Below, piece by piece: positions 8,244-16,013 of a stretch of 64,000 nucleotides of DNA. Where the stretch lies: assembly GCA_963747735.1 (NCBI GenBank), contig CAVVGE010000001.1, positions 790,118 through 854,117 of the forward strand, given 5' to 3'. A model generated the notes under the pieces. The model saw only the letters and a program-made list of their open reading frames with translations, was not told the DNA's origin and did no database searches. A program made the position numbers and the translations under genes. This DNA is from AP-15 sp963747735 (lineage in GTDB: Bacteria > Pseudomonadota > Alphaproteobacteria > ATCC43930 > CGMCC-115725). How positions within the stretch are numbered: position 1 is the stretch's first letter; every line of letters begins with the position of its first letter.

Positions 8244-10888
8244 ATGGTCAAGCTGATCCGGTTTTTGTTTGTTTGCGCCGTGGTGCTCGCCGTCCTCGGC
8301 TGCGGCTTTGTCGGCGTCACCTTGTGGTATTTTGGGCGTGACCTGCCCGACTACCAGCAGCTCGCGCATTTCGAGCCGCCGATCACGACGCGGGTGCAGG
8401 CCGGCGACGGGCGCCTTTTGGCCGAATATGCGACCGAGCGGCGCGTCTTTGTGCCGATCCAGGCGATCCCGAAGCTGGTGACCGACGCTTTCATCTCGGC
8501 CGAGGACAAGAATTTCTACAGCCATCACGGCATCGACCCGCTGTCGATCCTGCGCGCCGCGATCACCGATGCCGGCCGGTTCCGCGCCAACCGGCGGCCG
8601 ATCGGCGCTTCGACGATCACCCAGCAGGTCGCCAAGAACATGCTGCTGACCAACGAGGTCTCGATCGAGCGCAAGATCCGCGAAATCCTGCTCGCGACCC
8701 GCATCGAGGCGGCGCTGCCCAAGGACCGCATCCTCGAGCTCTATCTGAACGAGATCTATCTCGGCGGCGGCGCCTATGGGGTGGCGGCGGCGGCGCTGAC
8801 TTATTTCGACAAGCCGCTCGACCAATTGACCCTCGGCGAAGCCGCCTTTCTCGCCGGATTGCCAAAGGCGCCGAACCGCTACAACCCGAAGCGCTATCCC
8901 GATGCGGCGAAGGCGCGGCGCGACTGGGTCGTCGAGCGCATGGTCGAGGATGGTGTCGCCACCCGCGCGGCGGCGGCGGCGGCCGAGGCGCAGCCGATCG
9001 AATTGCGCAAGCGCCAGCCGGCCGAGGAGGCCAGAGCGCCCTATTTCGCCGAGGAGGTCCGCCGCCAGCTGCTCGCCCGCTATGGCGAGAAGGGCCTTTA
9101 CGAGGGCGGGCTCTCGGTGCGCACCAGCCTCGACCCGCGGCTCCAGGCGGCAGCCGACAAGGCATTGCGCGACGGGCTGATCGCCTACGACCGCGGCCAT
9201 GAGGGCTGGCGCGGCGCGGTGGCGCATATCGACGCGACCGGCGATTGGGCGGCGCGCCTCGCGCACATCCCGGTGCCGCCGGTGGCGAGCGATGTCGGCT
9301 GGCCCCTCGCCGTCGTTTTGCGCACCGAGCCGGGCGGCGCCGAGATCGGCTTTGCCGACGGCCAGCTCGGACACGTCCCGTTTGCCGAGATGCGCTGGGC
9401 CCGGCGGCGTTATGCCAATGGCAGCCTCGGCCCCTACCCGCGCGGCGCCGCAGATGTCGTCAAGGTCGGCGACGTCGTCATGGTGACGCCGATCACCCAG
9501 AGCGCAAGCAAGGACAATTCGGCCAAGGACAATTCGGCCAAGGACAATTCGGCCAAGGACAATTCGGCCAAGGACAAGCCGGCCAAGGACAAGCCGGCCA
9601 AGGACAAGCCGGCCAAGGACAGGTCGGCCACGGACAAGCCCGCCAGACCGGCCGCGCCCGGCGGCTATAATTTGTGCCAGGTGCCCGAAGTCTCGGGCGC
9701 CCTCGTCGCGATGGACCCGCATACCGGCCGGGTGTTGGCGCTGAGCGGCGGCTTCAGCTTTTACATCAGCCAGTTCGACCGGGCGACCCAGGCCTATCGG
9801 CAGACCGGCTCGGCGATCAAGCCGTTTGTCTTTCTGGCCGCCCTCGACCACGGCTTCACGCCGTCGAGCTTGGTCAGCGACGCGCCGATCTCGTTGCCCC
9901 AAGGCCCCGGCTTGCCGATGTGGTCGCCGTCCAATTACGAGGCCGACCGGTTCCGCGGGCCGACCCCGCTGCGCATCGGTCTCGAGCAGTCGATCGACAC
10001 CTTGACCGTGCGGCTGGCGACAATGATCGGGATCGAGCCCGTCGCCGAAACCATCGAGCGGTTTGGCATCCTCGACCACGCGCCGCGCGAATACGCGATC
10101 ACCTTGGGCGCGGGCGCGACGACGCCGCTGCGGCTCACCACCGCCTACTCGATGCTGGTCAATGGCGGCAAGCGCGTCACCCCGACCCTGATCGACCGGG
10201 TCCAGGACCGCAACGGCAAGACCATCTTCCGCGCCGACAACCGGCCTTGCCCCGATTGCGGCAATGTCGATTGGCATCGCCAGCCGATGCCGACGATCCC
10301 CGACAACCGTGAGCAGGTAGACGATCCGGGCTCGATCTATCAGCTGATCACGATGATGGAAGGGGTGGTGCAGCGCGGCACCGGCATGCGGTCAAGGCGG
10401 TCGGCAAGCCGATCGCCGGCAAGACCGGCACCACCAACGATTTCCACGATGCCTGGTTCGAAGGCTTCAGCCCCGACCTCGCCGCCGGCGTCTACATCGG
10501 CTACGACGACCCGGACAGCCTCGGCAAGGACGAAACCGGCGGTCATGTTTCCGCCCCGGTGTTCCGCGATTTTATGATCGCGGCGCTCAAGGACAAGCCG
10601 GCGACCGATTTCCGCATCCCGCCGGGGCTGCGGCTCTACCGCGTCAGCGCCGCCACCGGGCTGCCGGTTTCGGGCAGCGGGCCGGCGATCTACGAAGCCT
10701 ACAAGCCCGGCACCGAGCCCGGCAAAAACCCCGATATCGCCGCGCATAGCGAGCCGGCGAGCGGGACGCAGGACAGCGAAACCCCGGTCGCAGCGGAGGC
10801 GTCGGGCGACGGCGCACCCCCACCGGGGGCGCCACCGGCGACGGCGGCGCGCGGCGTTCCCGCGAGCGGCACCGGCGGCCTATATTAG
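8244..10888 (+). pseudogene. mrcA: penicillin-binding protein 1A, frameshifted near the C-terminus
   Basis: A bifunctional class A PBP that polymerises and crosslinks peptidoglycan at the inner membrane. It has an N-terminal membrane anchor, a GT51 transglycosylase domain with catalytic Glu87 in EDKNFYSHHG, and a transpeptidase with Ser523-x-x-Lys in GSAIKPF. The KTG motif (AGKTGTTND) is reached only after a frame change at about 10386-10388, where one base appears lost, so the last 165 codons lie in another frame ending at 10888. A Lys/Asp repeat separates the central and transpeptidase domains. The SxN motif reads SID here. Start at ATG 8244; GTG 8238 is also possible. prfB follows, as in other alphaproteobacteria. 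Confidence 0.85.
9510..9644. repeat. 15-bp tandem repeat, nine units, inside mrcA
   Basis: Nine consecutive 15-bp units, the first four identical, then a variant repeated three times, then two diverged units. They encode a chain of pentapeptides of the type KDNSA and KDKPA. The array is a hydrophilic linker between the central OB-like region and the transpeptidase domain of PBP1A and keeps frame. Confidence 0.95.
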
Positions 10889-10934
10889 GACGCAGCGAAA
10901 TTAGGCACAGCGAAGCAACCGATCGGAGCGAGGC

Positions 10935-12060
10935 ATGCGGGCCGAAATCGAGGCGGCGGCCGGCGACATCAGAAAGTCGCTGGCGCTGCTGAGGAGGCAT
11001 CTTTGACTGGGATGTTGCGACACGGCAGCTCGCCGAGCTGAACGCCGCGGCCGAAAACCCGAAATTGTGGGACGATTCGGCCGCCGCCCAGGCGGTATTG
11101 CGCGAGCGCAACCGGCTCGACCGCGCGATCGGCGGCTATCGGAGGATCGAGCGCGAGGTCGCCGAGGCGCTCGAATTGATCGAATTGGGCGAGGCCGAGG
11201 GCGAGCCCGCGGTGGTGGCCGAGGCCGAGGCCGCGCTCGAAAGGCTGCGCGCCGAGGCCGCCCGGCGCGAGCTCGAAAGCCTCTTATCGGGCGAGGCCGA
11301 CGGCAACGACTGCTATCTCGAGGTCCATGCCGGGGCCGGCGGCACCGAGGCGCAGGATTGGGCCGAGATGCTGCTGCGCATGTATCTGCGCTGGGCCGAG
11401 GCGCACGGCTACAAGACCGAGTGGATCGAGGAAAGCGGCGGCGAGGAGGCCGGGCTCAAATCGGCGACGGTTGCGATCCGCGGCCTCGACGCCTATGGCT
11501 GGCTCAAGACCGAGAGCGGGGTGCACCGGCTGGTGCGGATCTCGCCGTTCGATTCGAATGCAAGGCGCCACACCAGCTTCGCCTCGGTCTGGGTCTATCC
11601 GGTGGTCGACGACAAGATCGAGATCGAGATCAACGACAAGGATCTGCGCATCGACACCTATCGTTCCTCGGGTGCGGGCGGCCAGCACGTCAACAAGACC
11701 GACAGTGCCGTTCGCATCACCCACAGCCCGAGCGGCATCGTTGTGCAGTGCCAGAGCGAGCGCTCGCAGCACCAGAACCGCGCCCAAGCCTTCGCCATGC
11801 TGCGGGCGCGGCTCTATGAGGCCGAATTGGATCGGCGCGAGGCGGCGACCGAGGTGAAGAACGCGACCAAGAGCGATATCGGCTGGGGCCACCAGATCCG
11901 CTCCTACGTGCTGCAGCCCTACCAGATGGTCAAGGATCTGCGCACCGGCGTCGAGACCGGCAACACCGGCGCGGTGCTCGACGGCGACCTCGACCGGTTT
12001 TTGGCCGCTGCCCTCGCCGCCCGCATCGAGGGCTCCGACGCGATCGCGACCGACGCCTAA
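10935..12060 (+). CDS. prfB: peptide chain release factor 2 (programmed +1 frameshift)
   Basis: RF2 recognises UAA and UGA and triggers peptide release at the ribosomal peptidyl-transferase centre. The first 23 codons (MRAEIEAAAGDIRK to RRHL) end at an in-frame TGA (11004-11006). The rest continues in the +1 frame from GAC at 11005 to TAA at 12060. The large part has the UGA/UAA-reading SPF tripeptide (VRISPFDSNARRHTS) and the catalytic GGQ (SGAGGQHVNKTDSAVRITH). Total length is about 374 residues, normal for RF2. It follows mrcA after 46 bases. Confidence 0.96.
10992..11007 (+). promoter_or_regulatory. prfB recoding site (internal SD + CTT TGA C)
   Basis: AGGAGG (10992-10997), three spacer bases, then CTT TGA C (11001-11007). 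This has the same geometry as the Escherichia coli RF2 autoregulatory frameshift site. When RF2 is scarce, the internal Shine-Dalgarno and slow UGA decoding make the CTT-bound tRNA slip +1, so RF2 controls its own synthesis. Confidence 0.96.
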
Positions 12061-12061
12061 A

Positions 12062-12559
12062 GCCGACGCGATCGTCGTCCTCGGCTGTCCGCCATCGGCG
12101 CGGCTGCGCCGGCGGGTCGGGCGCGCCGTCGCGCTGTTCGAGGCCGGTGCGGCACCCTATTTGCTGCTGTCGGGCGGCGGCAGGGGGGTGGTCCCGGAAG
12201 CCGAGCTGATGCGGCGGATCGCCTGCGCGCACGGCGTGCGGGACCAGGCCCTCGTGATCGAGCCCCGATCGCGCAATACCTGCGAAAACGCCCGCGAATG
12301 CGCCCGCCTCCTGCGCGCGCACCAATTGCACTCGGTCGTGCTGGTCAGCGACCGCGCCCACCTGCCGCGCGCCGCGCTCCTCTTTCGTCTCGAAGGTGTC
12401 TCGGTCGCCGCCCGCGCCGCTGTGCCGGCCGCCTCGTGGCCCTCGGCCCTCGCCGCCGCAGCCTATGAAGCGGTGGCCTTGCCGCGCAGCCTGATGCGCT
12501 GCCTCATCCGCAAATCAGGGCTGACCCGGCAAAGAAAAAGCCAGCATGTCGATCATTGA
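12062..12559 (+). CDS. YdcF-like protein (DUF218), start uncertain
   Basis: A DUF218/YdcF-like domain of about 165 residues. Landmarks are ADAIVVLGCPP at the N-terminus, LLLSGGGRGVVPEAELMRR, EPRSRNTCENARECARLL and VLVSDRAHLPRAALLFR. Several family members act on cell-envelope or SAM-related substrates, but the reaction is not established. Homology begins at the codon directly after the prfB stop. No ATG, GTG or TTG lies in frame between the upstream stop at 11855-11857 and TTG 12161, which would delete the conserved N-terminus. Either a non-standard start is used or the gene has lost its start. Its 3' end overlaps the next, convergent gene by seven bases. Confidence 0.65.
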   Translation, partial: ADAIVVLGCPPSARLRRRVGRAVALFEAGAAPYLLLSGGGRGVVPEAELMRRIACAHGVRDQALVIEPRSRNTCENARECARLLRAHQLHSVVLVSDRAHLPRAALLFRLEGVSVAARAAVPAASWPSALAAAAYEAVALPRSLMRCLIRKSGLTRQRKSQHVDH

Positions 12560-13359
12560 TTTACGTTGCGTGGCGGTTCGTAGAAAACGTGCCGAGCTTG
12601 CCACGAAAGACACAAGAAAAATGAACACTGGCCGCGGTTGGTTTCGACGCGAGCCGGCGGAAGACTGTGCCAGGGTCGCTGCTTTGCTGTTGCGATGCGC
12701 GCCGCCGGTGAATGCCGGCGCGCCTCTTTTGGCTTGTGCTGCGCTGGTTCGCCGGGTGGCGCCGGTTCGTCAGCCACCGCCGCGGCGGCTGCGCCCATAT
12801 CGGCCTTGCCGGGGATTGCGCCGGCAGCAACGGCCGCATCTTTTGCAGCATCGCGATCGGCGGGGCCGGCAACAAGAGAGCCCGAGCCTGCCGCGTTCGC
12901 GGACCCCTGCTCCGACCCGCCGAGAGTCCGGCCGGATGGAGGATTGGCAATCGGGAGCGGCAAAGAGGCGCTCTTCGCCGGCGGCGCAGGCTGCCGGGCC
13001 GGGACCTGCCGATGCGCGACCGCTGGCGGCGCGGGTCGTGTCGGCGCGCATTCGCTCCACGACAAGAGCGCCAGCGCCGCCATGGCCGCGGCGCCGAGGC
13101 CAAATAAGGCGATGGCCGATCGATTGAGACGTTTGGCCTGCTGCGGGTCTTCTGTCGCAAAGGGCGCTCGATGCGTGGCCATGGCTGCACGGGCCTTGCC
13201 GGTTTCTGGATCGACGTCTTCGCCGGCCCCCAATTCGTCGGCCCCCAATTCGCCGGCCGGGGAACGCCCTATCTTGGCGCCGGCCGCATTCCCCAGCAGC
13301 GACAACGCCTCGTGAAGTTGATCCGGGCTGAGCTCGCGTTGAAACTCCAGATCGCTCAT
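12553..13359 (-). CDS. hypothetical single-pass membrane protein
   Basis: Unrecognised 268-residue protein. It starts MSDLEFQRELSPDQLHEALS, has a soluble, acidic N-terminal segment of about 80 residues and one clear hydrophobic segment around residues 82-101 (IALFGLGAAAMAALALLSW). A long Ala/Pro-rich, low-complexity outer part follows, and the C-terminal tail contains three cysteines or aromatics in CSFFLCLSW. The layout resembles an anti-sigma-like or envelope-anchored regulator, but no family motif supports that. The last part (beyond the Ala/Pro region) may be spurious read-through. It is convergent with the YdcF-like gene. Confidence 0.45.
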   Translation of the reverse strand: MSDLEFQRELSPDQLHEALSLLGNAAGAKIGRSPAGELGADELGAGEDVDPETGKARAAMATHRAPFATEDPQQAKRLNRSAIALFGLGAAAMAALALLSWSECAPTRPAPPAVAHRQVPARQPAPPAKSASLPLPIANPPSGRTLGGSEQGSANAAGSGSLVAGPADRDAAKDAAVAAGAIPGKADMGAAAAAVADEPAPPGEPAQHKPKEARRHSPAARIATAKQRPWHSLPPARVETNRGQCSFFLCLSWQARHVFYEPPRNVNQ

Positions 13360-13580
13360 CGCCGCGTCACCGACAGACCCGAAGAGTGCCCCGAGCCGAG
13401 CCAGATATCGTCAGCCTGCCGACATCGGCGGCTTTCTGTGCTCGCCACGGCCAGCATCCTCCCTCCCGCCGTCCCGGACAAACAATAAATCCCTGGACAA
13501 ACAATAAATCGCGCGCCGCGTTCGCCCGCCAACGTCCTGAATCGCATGGCCGGGATGAACCGCATGGCCGGGAAGGGCGC
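13360..13580. other. spacer with short direct repeats
   Basis: No gene is seen. Two tandem copies of GGACAAACAATAAATC lie around 13477-13510, and CGCATGGCCGGGA is repeated at about 13544 and 13560. The AT-rich doublet could be part of the promoter region of the minus-strand membrane protein gene, but no clear -35/-10 pair is seen. Confidence 0.4.
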
Positions 13581-14930
13581 TCAGCTCTGCCCCTCGTCGA
13601 GGTGCCGCGGTGCTGCATCGAGCCCCGGCAGCATGCGCCAGGACACCAGCGCGACCAAGATCGTCAGCCCACCGGTCAGCAGAAAGAGGCCGGGGATCGT
13701 GACCCTCGCCGCAGCGAGCGCGATCACCGCGGCCGCCGACAGCACCAACGCCGCGGCGTTTATGACGTTGTTGGCGGCGATCGCGCGGGCGCGCTCCTCG
13801 CGCCGGCTCGCCGCTTGCAGCAGCGCATAAAGCGGCACGATAAAGATGCCGCCCGATGCCGAGATGCCGAAGAGGTCGGCGAGGATGCGCCAATGCGCCG
13901 GGCTGGCGAGAAAGGCGCCGATGCCGGTGAGCACCGCGCCCGTGGCGGCTGCCGGGCTCGCGAGCCACAGATCGATCGAGAAAAGCCCGATGCCGAGCGC
14001 CCCCCACGGCACCGTCCGGGCGCTGATCCGGCCGGCGAGAATTCGGCTGCAGGCAAGCGACCCCACCGCAATCCCGACCGAAAAGACGGTCAGGAGCAAG
14101 GTCACGACCGCTTCCTCGCCGCCGAGGTTGAAGCGGACATAGCCCGGAAACTGCGACAGGTAGACGGCACCCGCGAGCCAGAACCAGGAAATCCCGAGCA
14201 TCGCGCGAAACGGCGTCTTGCGGCGCGCCGCCTCGCGGATCACCCGGGCGGTGTCGGCAAAGATGTTCCAGCGCGCCCCCCGGCCCCGCGCCGCCGCGGC
14301 CCCGGTCGGCGGGATTGCGAGGCTCGCGCCCCAGGCGGCGAATGCGACGGCGACGATCAGCGCCGCGACGACCACGGCACCGTGGTGCCCGGCGATCAGC
14401 ACCCCGGCAATCGTGCCGAAAAGGATCGCGAGAAACGTCCCGGCCTCGACCAGCGCGTTGCCGAGCAGCAATTCGTGCGGCGCCAAAAGGTCCGGCAGGA
14501 TCGCATATTTGAGCGGGCCGAAAAGGGCGGCCTCGACCCCCATCGCACCCAGCAGCACGAGCAAAACCGTCGTGCTGCCGGCCAGCACCCCCGCCGCCGC
14601 GACCAGCATCAGCGGGATCTCGGAGAGCTTGATCAGCCGAATGAGCCAAGCCTTGTCGTGCTCGTCGGCGAGCCGCCCCGCCCCGGCCGAGCACAAAAAG
14701 AACGGCAGCGTAAAGATCCCGCCGGCGAGCGGAACCAATATCTGCGCCGACAACGGCGACCCCGCATCGGCCTGGTAGGCGATCATCAGCACCAGCGCGT
14801 TCTTGACCGCGTTGTCGTTGAACGCCGACAGCGCCTGCGCCCAAAACAGCCCTCCAAACCGCCGCCCCGCCAGCAGCGCCAGCGCGCCGACAGGCCGATC
14901 GACGCTCGCCCTTGCCGCAATCATCGGCAT
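13581..14930 (-). CDS. MFS transporter, LplT/Aas-like
   Basis: A major-facilitator protein of about 449 residues with 12 predicted membrane segments. The N-terminal FWAQALSAFNDNAVKNALV and FGPLKYAILPDLL are typical of the lysophospholipid transporter LplT and of the MFS part of fused Aas-type acyltransferases. In those systems lysophospholipids are flipped inward and re-acylated. Here the acyltransferase and acyl-ACP synthetase domains are missing and no partner is adjacent, so the transporter stands alone. The start MPMIAARAS at 14930 is preferred because the upstream 19 residues are basic and non-homologous. Confidence 0.8.
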   Translation of the reverse strand: MPMIAARASVDRPVGALALLAGRRFGGLFWAQALSAFNDNAVKNALVLMIAYQADAGSPLSAQILVPLAGGIFTLPFFLCSAGAGRLADEHDKAWLIRLIKLSEIPLMLVAAAGVLAGSTTVLLVLLGAMGVEAALFGPLKYAILPDLLAPHELLLGNALVEAGTFLAILFGTIAGVLIAGHHGAVVVAALIVAVAFAAWGASLAIPPTGAAAARGRGARWNIFADTARVIREAARRKTPFRAMLGISWFWLAGAVYLSQFPGYVRFNLGGEEAVVTLLLTVFSVGIAVGSLACSRILAGRISARTVPWGALGIGLFSIDLWLASPAAATGAVLTGIGAFLASPAHWRILADLFGISASGGIFIVPLYALLQAASRREERARAIAANNVINAAALVLSAAAVIALAAARVTIPGLFLLTGGLTILVALVSWRMLPGLDAAPRHLDEGQS

Positions 14931-15361
14931 GGTCTCGCACACTCGCCGTTGCCGCGCGAGCCCCCGCGGCAGAATTCGGCACGGCAATCGAGCCGAACGG
15001 CGAGACAGTTTGAGCTTTATCCCTTCGAGCGATCGCCACGCCCCTGGGCGGGATACCGTTTTCCAAGGGAAGGCTCGGGCGGGTTTCGGCGGTTCACGAG
15101 GGGCGGCGGCGTCCTCAGGCTATGCAAAAGGCCCCCGGAAGCGGCTCAGGCCAATCGTCGTGCAGGCATTGCGCCGGTGCGGCTCCGATCAGAGCCACCG
15201 CAGGAGCTATCCGCCAGGGGCGGAAAAGCGCCGTGTCATCGTCCCGCCTGGTAGGCATTTGGGTGCGAAAAACTCGAGTTCAAGAATTGTCCGGCCGCGA
15301 TTTATGCGCAGTCTGACGACGTCAAATTCGTGCCGGCAGGCGCGTCAATCTTGCCGGACGG
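14931..15361. other. 431-base gene-free interval
   Basis: Lies between the divergent MFS gene and arr. No conserved protein, tRNA or clear terminator is seen on either strand. It should hold the promoters of both flanking genes, but no convincing -35/-10 pair could be picked. Confidence 0.4.
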
Positions 15362-15874
15362 ATGTTGCCAATTTCAGAAGGGCCGCTGATCGATGACAGT
15401 ATAGACACGGCGGATAGACCCATAGACACGGCGGGCATAGACACGGCGGGCATAGACACGGCGGGCATAGACACGGCGGGCGCACAGCCTTTTTACCACG
15501 GCACAAAGGCGGCTCTGAAGCAGGGTGATCTGATCGGACCCGGCTACGCCTCCAACTACGGCAAGAGAAAGAAGGCGGCTTACGTCTACCTGAGCGCCAC
15601 CCTGGACGCGGCCACTTGGGGCGCAGAGCTGGCTTTGGGTGAGGGACCAGGCAGGATTTACATCGTGGCGCCGACCGGCCCGCTCGAAGACGATCCCAAT
15701 CTGACGGACAAGAAGTTCCCGGGTAATCCGACGCAGTCATACCGCACCCGTGATCCGCTCCGGATCACCGGCGAGGTCACCGATTGGCAGGGGCATTCGC
15801 CCGAACGACTCAAGGCCATGAAAGACCACCTTGCGCATCTCGAGCGCCTTGGCGTCGAGGCAATCTTGGACTGA
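15362..15874 (+). CDS. arr: rifampin ADP-ribosyltransferase Arr
   Basis: Arr transfers ADP-ribose from NAD+ to the C23 hydroxyl of rifamycins and inactivates them. Family landmarks are FYHGTKAALKQGDLIGPGY, YGKRKKAAYVYLSATLDAA, GPGRIYIVAPTGP, DKKFPGNPTQSYRTRDPLR and ITGEVTDWQGHSPERL. Nearly all conserved blocks are intact, so activity is likely. The 170-residue protein is longer than usual because a 40-residue N-terminal extension contains a repeated AGIDT pentapeptide. The true start could be internal, but no better-placed start codon precedes the FYHGTK motif without the repeat. It stands alone, with no integron or transposase nearby. Confidence 0.93.
   Translation: MLPISEGPLIDDSIDTADRPIDTAGIDTAGIDTAGIDTAGAQPFYHGTKAALKQGDLIGPGYASNYGKRKKAAYVYLSATLDAATWGAELALGEGPGRIYIVAPTGPLEDDPNLTDKKFPGNPTQSYRTRDPLRITGEVTDWQGHSPERLKAMKDHLAHLERLGVEAILD
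15401..15481. repeat. 15-bp tandem repeat at the arr 5' end
   Basis: Four identical units of ATAGACACGGCGGGC cover 15422-15481. A truncated copy at 15401-15413 and a diverged piece at 15414-15421 precede them. In frame they encode IDTAG pentapeptides directly before the catalytic domain. Unit number could vary between isolates by slippage. Confidence 0.95.
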
Positions 15875-16013
15875 GCCTGAAGGCGAGGCGAAGCGGAGAT
15901 CGGCGATGACGCCGCGCTGAGGCGTGTCGGAGCCGCGCTTCGGCCGCGCTCGACCCGGGCCGGCCGGAGTTCTGGCACGGCCTGTCCGGCAACGCCACTT
16001 CTGCGCTATTGCG

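Noticed and set aside
8193..10277. 694-codon minus-strand open frame opposite mrcA
   Set aside because: Antisense shadow of PBP1A; its repeat-rich middle is the complement of the Lys/Asp array and no domain is seen.
15401..15481. Possible CRISPR-like array at the arr start
   Set aside because: Units are 15 bp, head to tail without spacers, and keep the reading frame of arr.
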